From the NCBI GenBank assembly GCA_030685235.1, contig MU839096.1, positions 124,001 through 188,000 on the forward strand: a DNA stretch of 64,000 nt, given 5' to 3'. The stretch's first letter is position 1. The number at the start of each line of letters is the position of its first letter. The position numbers and the translations under genes were made by a program. Source of the stretch: Copromyces sp. CBS 386.78. Lineage: Eukaryota; Ascomycota; Sordariomycetes; Sordariales; Sordariaceae. The notes beneath the pieces are model-generated. The model worked only from the letters and a program-made list of their open reading frames with translations, ran no database searches and was not told the origin of the DNA. This document shows positions 12,660 to 24,346 of the stretch, in pieces.

Positions 12660-13735
12660 AGTCAGTCGTCATCTCACGACAATGGCCAATGTTCGTGCCG
12701 TTGACGGGAAAAACGCGGCCCGCTTTTTACGACCTGGTTGTGGACAAAAAGCGCTGAACCTTTTCTTGTCCTTTCTCTGCCCTTTTGACCACGGTGTTGG
12801 ACAACGGCATTGTTCGCGCGGGACACCATTCTTTCAGGAAAAAAACCAAAACACAACACCCTTTCACCATTCCATTCTCTTATGACGAAAACACATTACA
12901 TTCAGGCGTTTTGGTTCAGACAGGATACTCATGGGGGATGGCATAGGCATTTGTTGCATGGCTGGCCGGCGGGATATGACGAGACAAGAGGAAAAGAGAG
13001 ATATGAAAAAGGGGGCAACCTCGTTTATGCATCGGCATGTAAGGGGACGAACTTGCATTAGGTGATGACGATGATATGGGCAAGAGTTGGAAGAGCTACT
13101 TCGGACGGCGCGAGGAAGGATAAAGAATCTTTGCGGGTTCGGGATTTCTTTTTGCGATTTTTTCTCTCTTTAGCTCACTTCACTTCACTTCTCTTCTTTT
13201 CGCTTGTCGTTTTGAGATACCACATACCTAGATTACTGTTTTCCTTTCTCGTCCTTCATTTTGAAATCCACTTCATTTTCTTGTCTGAGACAGGATTATG
13301 TGACAAAAGCAAGGTAGACTCATTCGCCTTCTTGATGGGAAAATACGTTATTCAGATTTTGTTTTCTTCTTCTTATAGACTTCGTAACTACTGTGTAGTT
13401 ATGGGTCTTGCTATGGACTTCCGAATCTGGGCAATTTATTCCGGTCTCTACTTTTATTACTTGGACGTCTTTCTTGTGTGCCTTGGGTTGAGTGATATGA
13501 TATATGAGGCTATGGGGTTCTGGGTACGGCGTTCAAAAATCGACGAGTTAAAGCCACAGGTTATTATACGACATTGACCATGTCCATTCATCCCTATGAT
13601 TGATCGCGTTGATTGTTTTTCTCCATACTCCGTGCCCTGCTGACTACGTCCTAAATGTGTTTTTGTGACCGTCAAGGAATAATCACCGCCTATACCGTCC
13701 ACCCATCCAACTACCGATTCCAAGTTTCCCCCCCC
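12660..13735. other. Gene-free interval between convergent genes
   Basis: About 1.1 kb lies between the stop codons of the convergent secreted-protein and cyclophilin genes. A 171-codon frame at 13062-13577 is T-rich 3' flank that happens to be open; it has no recognisable domain. Confidence 0.5.
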
Positions 13736-14924
13736 TTACATCTCGCCACACTGAGCAATCACCACATCCAAGTTCGGCACGTCCTTACCGCGGTATCCAG
13801 TCTTGGTGTTCTCCATTTTCCTGACGACATCCATGCCGTCCACGACCTTGCCGAACACGACGTGCTTGCCGTCCAGGAAAGGGGTAGGAACCGTGGTGAT
13901 GAAGAATTGCGAGCCGTTGGTGTTAGGGCCGGCGTTCTTTTTGTCGGTCAGATTTTTTTCGATTTTTTTCGTCACTGTGGGTAGGTGCGGTACGTAGGTA
14001 GGTATGTAGAGGGAGGGCCGGGAAGAGGTATGGAAAGAAGGAATAAGAAAGACTCACAGCCATAGAAAGCAACCCAGGCGTATCATGCTTCAGCAAGAAA
14101 TTCTCGTCCGCAAAGCTCTTGGTGCCGTAAATGCAGGTCGATCCCGTGCCATCGCCGTTGAGGAAGTCGCCGCCTTGGCACATGAAGTTGGGAATCTTTT
14201 TTTTACCAGTACTCGTTAGCTACCTTACTTCTTCCTTCTACCAAATGAAAAACACAAAGGGAAAAAGAAATAGAGAATATGGGAAGAAAGGACATACAAT
14301 CCGGTGGAACTTGCTTCCCTTGTACCCCTGCGGACGACCGAGATTGTTCTTGCTCTCGCCCGTGCAGAACTGTCGGAAGTTCTCGGCTGTCTTGGGGACT
14401 ACGTCTTTGAAGAGCTCAAAGGTGATGCGGCCGAGGGGCTCGCCGCCGAGGGTGATGTCGAAGAAGACTCTTTTTTTTTTTTTGGTGATCTTGTCAGTTC
14501 GGGTTCGTTTTGTTTTTAAGCAAGTCGGTGATGGGATATATAATGTAATAGCATGGCATGATTGCTGAATGATGAGTGGTGGGTGTAGGTTGTGGTCGAA
14601 GTGGTTGAGATGCAGAATTTTGGTGCAAACGCAGGCTTGGGGAGAAGAGATGGGTGCATCTTGGACGTTGTGGTGGTTGTTGATGGTGATGATAGTCAAG
14701 ATGGAAAACACAACATAATGAGGTCGTAGAAGGCGGGTGGTATAAGATATGAGATAGGGTCGCGGAGGATGATAACATGACAGTTGTTGATGAAGTTGGC
14801 TTGGTGGGGAGAGAGGTACATGAGTACCTCTATTCGATACAGCACAGGTACTAGAACTAACGAATAGAAGAATAGCTGGGGCTTACAGAGGGTTGCCAGA
14901 GGCAGGGAGAACGGTGGGCGCCAT
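13736..14924 (-). CDS. csr-1: Cyclophilin A, peptidyl-prolyl cis-trans isomerase
   Basis: This cyclophilin catalyses proline cis-trans isomerisation and is the target of cyclosporin A; the Neurospora locus is csr-1. Four exons are read on the minus strand: 14924-14887, 14469-14298, 14195-14058 and 13936-13736, giving 182 residues with phases that close exactly. The product starts [13 protein letters not shown] and carries the catalytic and drug-binding signatures [28 protein letters not shown] and LDGKHVVFG. Introns 1-3 end in long T-rich (plus strand) or A-rich (sense) tracts. The identity to the Neurospora protein is from recall of that family, not a search. In N. crassa one gene gives both cytosolic and mitochondrial forms; here the frame upstream of the ATG stays open for 64 codons (separate entry). 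The next gene on the same strand, NCS1, lies 500 bases upstream. Confidence 0.95.
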
Positions 14925-15116
14925 CTTTTCGGTTTGATTGTTCCTTTGCTGACTAGGGAAGATAAATTCGGAATGAATTAATCTGGCAGTAATCAGAACT
15001 GCGAATGGAGTTGAATTGTTGGGTAGTGGGTGTGATACTGGTTGTGATAGTTGCCGTCTGCTGGTTTTGATGTTGTTAAGACCACAGTGAGTTTTGCGAG
15101 GGAGAGCTCGAGTGTT
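14925..15116 (-). other. AUG-less in-frame leader of csr-1
   Basis: Reading upstream from the csr-1 ATG, 64 consecutive sense codons follow before a TAG at 15117-15119, with no ATG among them. The translated leader is rich in Arg, Lys, His, Ser and Asn, with acidic residues only in its last 15 positions. That composition suits a mitochondrial presequence. Whether it is translated is inference. Confidence 0.4.
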
Positions 15117-15423
15117 CTAGGTACGCAATTCTTGAACTGTCTGGCAGGTGTGAGGCAGCCCGTGCCAGCTGCCAGTAGTAAATGTCGTCCATGAAGACGG
15201 AGCTGTCGCTTGTCAACTTCACCATTTCCCTCCTGACACTCGAAAAGTATCAGCTCTGGCAAATTTATTTAAACTCATTCAACCGTTTCGCGTACTCGGT
15301 ATATAGATAAGTTCTCATGCCCGGTCCATAAAGACTTCTATTGTCTTAATCCTGCCTACCTCAGCCCCTTCGAAAACACATCAAATCAGCCCTACCCAAG
15401 AACCTCCCACCCACACCTCCTTC
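15117..15423. other. Short gene-free interval between csr-1 leader and NCS1 gene
   Basis: About 300 bases separate the csr-1 leader from the end of the NCS1 permease gene. Nothing further is seen. Confidence 0.4.
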
Positions 15424-17200
15424 TCAACGCCCAAAGTACCTCTTCTCAGTAAACCTCAACCCCATATAACTCACCGTAGTAAACAAAAACCCAAAACACA
15501 CCCCAAATCCCCCATAAACTCCTCACCCACCGCCTTGATCACCGGCCCTCTATACCACTCCTGCGCAATGCCCATTGCCACCCCGATCGCTCCCACGCAA
15601 AAGGCCGTGATAGCCGCAATCCCTAGCGGTAACTTCTTCGCATCCGTATAATATTCCGGTCTATACCCCCTGACCCCTCTCCTAAACATGAAATGCTCCG
15701 TCAACGAAATTCCCAAGTAAATTGAGATCCAGCACGACATCGCGAGCAGCAGATTCTCCGGGTACGTAGCAAATTCCGCATAAGCCGGGATCGCAAATGC
15801 TGTATATCCCACTGTCGAGATGAGCGTCCACAGAAACCACGGCACGCGCTGCATCTTCCGGCCAAGGGTTTGCACGGACATGGAAACGGAGTAAACGGTG
15901 GCGATGTTAGTCCCGATGATGGATAAAGCGAGCAAAACGATGCAGAAGGTGCCGAACCCTTTGCCCACGTGCGGGATGAGGACATGGCTAAACACGCCCC
16001 CCGGTCCGGCCTCGTTGTACGCCTCCTGGAATCGGGCCGGTGCACGGTAGCCGTCATCACGGCCGCGCCGAGCAGCTCGGTGAACACGGTAGGAAAGAAA
16101 TTGCCGGCGAAGGTCCACCAGAAGATTGCCGCGCTTGGTTTGGGGTCAACTGGTTGGTAAATGCTGTAATCAGCTGCGTACGCAGCCCAGCCCGCGGTGA
16201 AGGTATATACAGAGGCAGCGAAGGAGAGAACGCCGGACGCTTCGGCGGTTCCCTTCCCGAGGGGGAGTAAAGGGTCGAAGTTCCCTGAACGGGCGAAGAC
16301 TCCCAGGACAATTAAGAGGACGACGAAGCAAGGGAGCCAAGAGTAGCGCTCATAGGTGTGGACGAAGCGGTGGCCCATGGTACAGATGACGAGGGTGGTG
16401 AGGGAGACGATGAGGATGCCGGCCCAGCCGGGCATTTTAGGTTGGATGGCATGGAAGAGTTGGGCGCCGACGACGGCGTTGATGGCAGAGGAGGCGACGC
16501 AGACTGCCACGTTTATGAGGGCGACTGCAGTCACAAGCTATTAGCATTTCAGTGATATCAGATGTATTACGGTCAACGGATATGGTAGAAGGCTTAAGAG
16601 GAAATGGGGAACCGGTACAAACCAAGTTTAGCCCCATGATAACCGAAGTAAAATCTCGACAGCGGAATCTGTCTCAACCCAAACACCGGACCCAGGCTCG
16701 AAAACAGAGCGACCGGCAAAGATCCCAAGACATTGAAGACTATAATCAGTATAGCCGCCTCGACGAAACCCAATCCGTAGGCAGCAACGGGTAAGACTCC
16801 CAAAGTGAGAGAAACGAAGGTCATGTTGATAGAAAACCACTGTCACTGGCTATTAGCGACTGTTTTCAAGTCAACTCACCTTGAAGGCCCAGCGACCTGG
16901 ATCATGTTCAAGGGAAATAAAAACACTAACTGTGATACCAACAGTCATCGGCTTCCTCGCATCGCTCGGTAACCGCTCGATTCCTCGCTCTTCGACGCCC
17001 CATCGTCCTGTTATTCGGTGCAGCTTCGCATAGATGCTATTTCCCGCGTAGAATTCTTCTTTGTGGACCACATTTTCGTTGTTCCCAGAATCGATGTCTC
17101 CATTTTCAACTTGGACCGCAGCTTCGTCTTTCTCTGATGCGGTTGAGGACTGTCCGAGGTCGCTTTCCCTTGTTGGGTGTTGATGGATGTGGACACCCAT
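15424..17200 (-). CDS. NCS1 purine-cytosine permease-like transporter, frame broken twice
   Basis: This gene resembles fungal Fcy2/FcyB-type nucleobase:cation symporters of the plasma membrane. Exons are 17200-16880, 16839-16623 and 16524-15424; both introns have GT-AG ends and the first is only 40 bases. Family hallmarks include GVEERGIERLPSD in the N-terminal tail, WFSINMTFVSLTLG starting the first membrane span, ADYSIYQP, FTELLGAAVMT, RFQEAYNEAGPGG and a C-terminal RYFGR ending. As written the last exon cannot be read through. The frame slips near 16050, and again near 15500 at a GGGG run; each slip is explained by one missing base. Allowing for both, the protein would be about 546 residues, the usual size. 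Either it is a young pseudogene or the bases are assembly errors. About ten hydrophobic spans can be traced. Confidence 0.78.
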
Positions 17201-19054
17201 TGTTGGGTACGCAGGTCAAGGTCTTCCTTCAGCAATACTGCTTGAGGGTTTGATGTCAAGACTGGAAGAAGTCTCGAAGGAAGAGCTCTGCTCAGATCCC
17301 AGAATGGACAGAGGAGATCAAGCCCTTTATGTACCAAAAACCCATTACCCATCAGCAGCAAAACCCAGGAAAGTATTTCCCTACTTATGTTGGCTACGTC
17401 GCATGATAGGTAGCTGTGAAAGACCGAAAATGCTCCCATTTCATGGGGTTCAGAACTGGTAGGGCGGCCGCCACACGTACCTCTATATGTGGAGTGGTAG
17501 TCGTGATTCCAGTACCACCACCCTGTTTGAGGCTCGTATAGCCATATCGAGACATTCATGGTAGCAATGGGGCCCGGCATATCTGCTGCTGCTGCAGCTT
17601 CTTCAGGGACCCCGCTCCGTGGTAGCATTATTGCGGCTTCGCATTCTCATCCTGGACCTTGGCCCTGACGGAAGTTGACCGGTGGCCGGTGGTTGGATTT
17701 CAGGAGCGGGGATATACGAGATGGAGAACCTCGATACTCTAACCAGCTCTGTGGCCCTGATAACAATCATGTCAGTCTAGCCTTCCAAGTGTGTTCCAGC
17801 TTCATGGTCTTTGGAGCACCATGCAGCTTGAGCTCGTCTCGGGTCTTCCTTCTCTCGAGTAAGGCGATTGTCATCATAAGGTCAGATTTAGCTTCAGCGA
17901 CTGTTGTGGTACAGTGCTGCCCTGCATAATGGGATTGGGTCGACCTCAACCCATCAATGGGCTGCAAATCCAAACAACTTACAAGGTCCAGGATCGCAAA
18001 TTCGGAAGACATGGTTCAGTGTAACCGCACATACATGCATCTATCTTGTGTTTCTGAGATGGGTTTCTGCCGAAGAAAAGTCGACTTTTAGCTTATCGGC
18101 TCGGACTTTGATAGACAGGTCGACCTCGGACTTCTGTAATGTTTCGCTTTTTGAGTGTTACCGGTGGCACTGCATCGCATGCTGCCGAAAATCGTGGGTT
18201 GTTCAGGAGAAATCGCTTAAGCAGCCGAGAGACGGGACAAGGGCAATATAAATGCCGTGGCACTCTCGGTGCGTGTTTCGAGCAGAATTTGTAACCCTCA
18301 AACAGCTACAGCAACTAGCCACGATAAGGAGTTGATGCAATTGGGTCTTGACTTGCCCAAGTCCGAGGCCTGATCTTCAAGCTTGTGAGTCAAGTTTTGA
18401 TCGGGGACATCCCATCCAAACGAATAGAAGGTAATGCCGCTGATTGTCGCATGGGCAGACAAAGAACAAGACGTTGCAAGTTCATACTCACAGCAATTCC
18501 CGCGCAAGGCCTGACGAAGATTTTGTAAGATTTCTAAAACTGTTCGAACTTCGCACCTAGGTATCTGGAAACCATGCATGCCTCGCCAATTCCTAGAGAT
18601 ATATCCATCTGACTTCATTCCCTTTCACTTGCAGAATCTCATGCGCACATTCTCGCCCTCTTCCTTCCTTGCTCATCGCAAACCTATGCTCTTATTCCTC
18701 CTAGTCGCTTGTCCCATCCACTCTATCCCCTCTCAGCCGTCTTACCAAAGAGGCCAACTTTCCTCCATTCAAACCATGGCTTACCCACGTGTAAAGATAG
18801 CTAGTGGGAGACCGCATACCATCAAGGGACGCCTGCCCCACAACTAAAGAAAAGTGAGTGTCATCTTTGCCAAACACCAACCCCTTCCATACCCTCATCA
18901 TATCGATATGGGTTTAGGGGGGATGTATGGCCTGGGCAAAGTTGCTGTCAATCATAGAGCCCAAGCGCCAGTTCAAAGCCCGCGGGCAGCCGCGCAGCTG
19001 GTGGCTAAGCAAGACCACCCAGGTTCCCGTCTATGAGGGCAACATAAACGTGTC
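17201..19054. other. Gene-free interval, 1.85 kb
   Basis: This stretch lies upstream of the NCS1 gene and downstream of TFIIA. A 205-codon frame at 17011-17628 overlaps the NCS1 start in another frame and looks like chance. No domain, RNA gene or repeat was recognised. Confidence 0.45.
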
Positions 19055-20944
19055 TTACCACTCATACTCGCCATTAGCCTTATGGAAGACGTATTCCTTG
19101 CCATTGACAGTCAAGACACCATCCTTGAGGGTGCACTTCCTGTAGAAATTGTCAGTGGCTGTTTCCTGGCCTCATATCATGCTCTCCAAAGAAGGGGTTA
19201 CTGACCACTTATTCTTGACGCGCTGCACCTTGTCATACAGACAGAGCATGATCCAGCCACTAGCTTCATCCTCTTCGTCGTCATCGTCTCTTTCATCCTC
19301 AGGGTCATCAAGGTCAGAGTTGATCGCGTCTTCGTCAAACTCGTCATCATCCTCATCATTTCCATCAAGCTGATTCGCACCGGCACCACGAGCAGCGGCA
19401 CGGCTCCTCTTGTTGGAGGCAATACCCCGCGACTTTGTAGCTTCCTTCAACGGGAGCATCAAGCCGCCTCCTTCCCTCTCCTTGGCTCTCTCCAGGAGTT
19501 TGGCGTGAAGCAGGTTGTCGATCTCGACGCGACCCATCTCAACCGGGTTGCCGTCCGCATCACGACGCATCAGGACACCGTCGAATCCGTCGCTCGGGCC
19601 ATCTACCTGCGCGCCACCAAGACCATTTTGCTGGTTGGGAGGCTGTTGCTGCTGTCCAGGCTGCTGTGCCATCCGCTGCTGCTGCATCTGGGCGGCGACA
19701 TTCTGCTGGTATTGCTGCTGTGGGGTGAGCTGTTGCTGCTGCTGCTGCTGCTGCTGTTGTTGTTGCTGCGGCGGCGGCGGCTGCTGCTGCTGCTGCTGCT
19801 GTGGTGCCTGTCCGGGGATCTGAGGCTGTTGAGTTTGCTGGTGAATAGCGTTGATGGAAGCCTGGGCCTGCGATCCGTACCGACTCGCAATGGCTTGGGC
19901 AGCTCGCTGGGCGGCCATACCACCACGAGCAGCATTGTTGGCAGGGTAGGCAGGGTGCATCATGGGCTGCATGATGCCCGGTTCTTGCTTGATGGCAGGC
20001 TCGTTCGCCAGGCCTGGTTCATTCTTGATAGCGACGCCATTGCCGTTTGGCTGGCCGCCGGGCATAGACAGGGGCTGAGCGGCCGTTTGTGGACTCAGGG
20101 TCGACTGAGTGTAGTTGGCCGTTTGTTGTTGCTGGGCAGCAGCCGCCTGCGCATTAGCTGCAGCGGAAGTGTTCTGCTGGGCCTGCGCCGGCGGTGGTGC
20201 TTCAGGCTTGGGATCCCAAGGAAACTGAGCAACGTTGAGCTGGGACAGCTTGTGTTGCCATCCCTATCAAGATATGTTAGTTACATATTTTCAACAGATG
20301 ATAAGAAAAAGCTAGGTTCTGCAGCTTTATGTAATGGGATCCTAGTCCTTCTGGGACATGGAAGACGAGATGTGAATATGAATGTTGAATGAGATCGTAT
20401 TCATGGGCTCAGAGGCTTGGGGGTGACATGACCACCAGTAAGCGGCACGTGCTGCGGCACTTGGACGGTCCAATCGGAAGCGGTGTCATGGAAAGGGGAA
20501 GCCCCAGCCAACCTGACTGGGAGCTTTAAAAAGAGACCCAAAAGGCACTGGGTCGCCCGCCCCCCGGAATGCTGCCTGCTCCTCCACCCACTCTTTCGCG
20601 TTGCGAGGGCAGCCAGCAGAGGGAGCCAACGTCAGAACCCGACACTTGTCGTCGACACATGAGTGTTTAACTGACGCTGGATCTTGCTCATCGACATAGC
20701 TGGAGAAGGGCATTCGGCAGACGAAAAGGGAAAGGCAGGATACTGGAATCGACAATGTGAAAGGAAAGGAAAAGGAGGATGCGACGCGATGAAGGAAAGA
20801 CGGGGAAAGTCAAAATTGGTTCACCTTTTTCAGTTCTTCCAGAACACTGTCGTCGACGCCATTCTCTTCAAAGTCGACACGGACAGCGTTGATCACCTCG
20901 TTGATGATATGCTCGTAAACGGTACCGACAGTGTTGTTGGACAT
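19055..20944 (-). CDS. toa1: Transcription initiation factor TFIIA large subunit
   Basis: This is the TFIIA alpha/beta (Toa1) subunit, which stabilises TBP on promoter DNA as part of the RNA polymerase II pre-initiation complex. Exons 20944-20825, 20263-19206 and 19139-19055 total 420 residues, with phases 0 and 2 closing exactly. The N-terminal four-helix-bundle part (VGTVYEHIINEVINAV, EELKKGWQHKLSQLN) spans the first intron. The middle is Gln-rich, including a polyglutamine tract encoded near 19735-19800. An acidic stretch of Asp/Glu follows. The C-terminal beta-barrel segment begins at SGWIMLCLYDKVQRVKNKW, continues with CTLKDGVLTVNGKEYVF, and ends KANGEYEW. The first intron, 561 bases, is by far the longest seen in the window and separates a 40-codon first exon from the rest. 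Confidence 0.95.
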
Positions 20945-22476
20945 GGTGACTGTCTGATGGGAGCGAGGTGATGGATGGATGTGCGTAGGTACTGAGTGCC
21001 GGCTGACTGGGTGAGGCTTGCGCGACTGCTGTTGGCGATGCCTTGAGGCGAGGAGGAGACAAGAGCTAGCTGCCTGCTTGTGTGGTTGACGGCGGTTGCG
21101 ACTGCTCGACTGACGGGGACACAAGAGCCTTCAGTTGCTATGATGCTTGTCTTGTTCTTCCACACGATGACGGGGGCGCGTTTATGTCAGCAAACCGAAC
21201 GCCCTGCTGTGACGCTGCCCGCTCCTTCTACGCCGTAGTCCTTCAAGCGCGGACCAAAAAAAAAAACCTAAAAGAAAAAAAAAAAGGCCGACGATTTCCT
21301 TTCGTTGGGATCCAAATTCGCGTGTGTGATTGATGAGAGAGGTGTGGTGTGTGGAGTTGGCCCGAGTGAGTGTGAGGTGGTCGGGGAATCGCGAGTCGTG
21401 CGGATCCAACACTGCGAGAAGTCGCCGCTTTTTTGGAGAGGTTCCCGTTCCCGTCCTTGAAACCTGCGCTCGGTACTTCTTCTTCCACCTTCTCACGGTT
21501 TCTGAGCCGCTCGTCAGACTGCACTCTTAAAACTTTTGGAAAGCCTCGTAGTGAATTGTATTTCTAGTTGGTAAGGCGCAATATCCAGAATGTGCTCGCT
21601 GCGTTGCAACAGCGCGAATTGTGCTGTCTTGATTAAGAGCAGATGGCGCTTCAGTAGGTGTGGTGAAATGGGCAAGTTTAGACCGTCCTGCCATTCCTGC
21701 TTTGAAGTTTCCCTGGCCCCCCCCTGCTTAGTCAGCCAGCCGCCAACCTTAACAGCCGCGGCCACTGCCACTGCCGGTCTGACGGCAACGCGGGCACAAT
21801 GCCTGCAATGACTGCCCTGAACGCTGAACTCTTGCGCCCTGCAGCAGCAGTTCAGCCCTGCAGCCCTGCGAATCCCACTCCATGACGGAAGACGGGATGG
21901 AAGCGAACAACATGCCCCCCTGGATTGGATGTCTGCAGAGCACCCTCTCTTGTGTCAAGGGCACGCAAGTTCACCATGTCCTGGTCAATCGCTTCATCCA
22001 ACTTCATGTGGGATCAACCCTCCTCACCGCCGCAAACGGTTTGTTTTGTTGCGCGTGTAAACAACCGCAATAGGAGCAGCAATCTCCCAGATTTCAAGAC
22101 AACACATTCATTGCTTATGCGAACTCGCTGCTGATTTAAAACTGTTTCTTTCCTTGACTCTAGTGGTATGCCACACAAACTTCTACAGTTCATACTAGCA
22201 AGCCTTTAAACAATTACCCTACAAATACCGATCTGACATGATCAGGTACAGATGAGGAACATATCCTCTTTGATACAAAGTTTTTGTCGTCATAACTTCA
22301 TGATCCACCCAAGATACCACCAGGTATTCTATGTGCCCGCTTCACCCAAAGGCCTTGTTTAGCCGGGCTAGGAACAAAAACTATTAGACCCACCAAAACG
22401 CCGTGCTGAAACGACCAAAAACATGAGAGGAAAAAACGCAACCGCTGCCAACACAACTTGACGACACTCGAAATAT
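20945..22476. other. Gene-free interval upstream of TFIIA
   Basis: About 1.5 kb covers the TFIIA promoter and the CDC20 3' flank. It includes A-rich runs near 21255-21285. No gene was recognised. Confidence 0.45.
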
Positions 22477-24346
22477 TTAACGAATCGTCATATGCTTCGA
22501 CATGGTCACCTTTGAAGAAGTGCCAGCGCCGCTGATGCCAGCACCAGATCCGGCCTTCTTCTCAAAGATCTTCCAGAATTTCAAACTTTCGTCCGCGGCT
22601 GGAAAGAACCGGTTAGTATCAGATTCCACCTGCATCTTGATTATGATTTATCTTACCAGCTGTGGCGAGCATCTGCCCATCGGGACTGAGACAACTATGG
22701 AGGACACGGCTCTCATGAGCAGGAATTTCGACATTGCGCACCAGAGTGGGGTAACTCCAGATGCTGAGTGAATTATCGGGATAACCGCTAGAGCTCACGA
22801 TTTCGCGATAGTGAGGGCTCCATCGGAGACTGGTGACCTGCGAGCCTGTGTCGATGCTGTTGACGCGAGCACCGGAGGTGGTGTTCCAGAAATGGATATG
22901 GCGATCATAGGAACCTCCGCCAGTGGCCAACAGGTTGATGTTCCAGGGGCACCAAGCGAGAGCCTTGACGGCAGCCTTGTGGTTGGTCTTGGTGAACTTT
23001 GGAACAGCAAGAGAGCGGGCATCCCAGATCGACACGAGATTGTCGTTTCCGCCGGTGGCAAGCTGAGCGCCATCAGATCGCCATTCAAGACCGCAAACCT
23101 CCGATGTATGCGAAACGAGTTCTGCAACCTTGTGCTCGGCGATACGGACATCATGGTTGAAAACCAGACCGCTTCGCGCACCCGTTGAGAGAAGGTGCTT
23201 GCTCCAGCCCATAACACCGACTCGACTGTCGTGACCAAACATGCTGCGGATCTTGATGCCTTCGGAAACATCCCAGATCTGGACCTCACCGGTACCGAGT
23301 CCCACGCCAACGTATGCTCCATCGCCGGACCATTTAACGCTGCTCACGTACGTGTCAGGAGAGGTTTCCAGAAGGCAGTTGACAGAGCCCTCATCGGCCG
23401 TCCAGACATAGACGTTCCGTTCCAGGCCAATGGCGACCTGGTTACCCGAGCTCCAGTCCAGCAGGTTAAGGTAGTAGTCGTCAATCAGACCTGGAGCGTC
23501 AAGGACACGCTCTGGTGCTGTAGCGATCCGGCGACGGAATTGCGCTGCCGAGTTGGCGGCCTTCAATGGGCGGTTGTATTGCTGACGGATATCGATGGGT
23601 TTGGACGACTCCGGGGGAGCGGGCTTAAACTGCAGAATTCGAGTGTTGACGTTCATTCCGCAAGCATTGGCCAAAGAGTCCTGATACGCCACGGTGTTGG
23701 GAGATGGGCGGGCGTATGTCTCGGCCTCTTCGTCATCCAGGAGTAGGGAATCGAATTCGAGCTGCTCAGTAGCATCGTCTGTAGCAGAGGCGAGGGCTGT
23801 TGCGTTGGACGACTCGCCGTTCCTGGACTTTGGCCGCTTCTGATCCCGCATGTTAAGCTTTCCGGAACCACCATTGGCAATGGCTGAGCTCGAGCCTCTA
23901 TTGGGGATGAAGCGATCGGCATTGAGAGTAACGGTCGTCTTGATCGGCTTTGCCTTGATCTTGGTCTTCTTTGGCTTCGGGGTAGGCGCGGTCTGAGTCT
24001 GTTCTTGCGCCTGAGCGCCGGTACCGGTTAGAGTAAACTCGGATACGCCAAGCTCAAGAGCTTTCTTGGGAGTCGAAGCCCCACGCGCTATGTTGGACTT
24101 GGGTGAGTCCCAATTGGTCTTGGTCGAGGCCGCTCGTGCAAGGTGCGAGCTGAGGTTGCCGGGGTAGACCGACTTGGCGGGCGCTCGCTGTCCATCGTTG
24201 TTTGACTTGTCCTTGTTGAATGGCGAAGAGTTGACGTTGGCATTATGATGAGGAGAAGGGGTCAAGGGCACACGGCCGCCGGCTGTGCGACTCGAGAAAA
24301 GACCCGTATGGGACTTCTTAGGTGTCGTGATTGATGGAGTAGCCAT
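22477..24346 (-). CDS. cdc20: CDC20-family activator of the anaphase-promoting complex
   Basis: This WD40 protein activates the APC/C ubiquitin ligase and selects its substrates at the metaphase-anaphase transition. Exons 24346-22657 and 22598-22477 give 603 residues; the intron is phase 1. The C-box DRFIPNR is at residues 144-150, where the protein contacts the APC/C. A RILQF motif follows in the linker, corresponding to the Mad2-binding region. Seven WD repeats occupy about residues 280-585, with blades such as NQVAIGLERNVYVW, GEVQIWDV and SVSIWD-like ends. The second exon supplies the last blade (ADESLKFW) and the C-terminal Ile-Arg tail that docks on APC3. The Ile-Arg tail and C-box separate it from other WD40 proteins; CDC20 is favoured over Cdh1 because of the RILQF linker and the N-terminal tail, but Cdh1-type was considered. 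The start is the first ATG of the frame giving MATPSITTPKK. Confidence 0.93.

Noticed and set aside
13062..13577. 171-codon hydrophobic open frame after the secreted-protein gene
   Set aside because: T-rich 3' flank gives Phe/Leu-rich translation by composition; no coding-like codon pattern or family match.
17011..17628. 205-codon minus-strand frame overlapping the NCS1 start
   Set aside because: The overlapping frame beginning at 17200 carries the conserved NCS1 N-terminal motifs and splices correctly, so this one is a shadow.
19505..20392. 295-codon Leu-rich plus-strand frame
   Set aside because: Antisense of the polyglutamine-rich TFIIA exon; the Leu runs come from CTG repeats.
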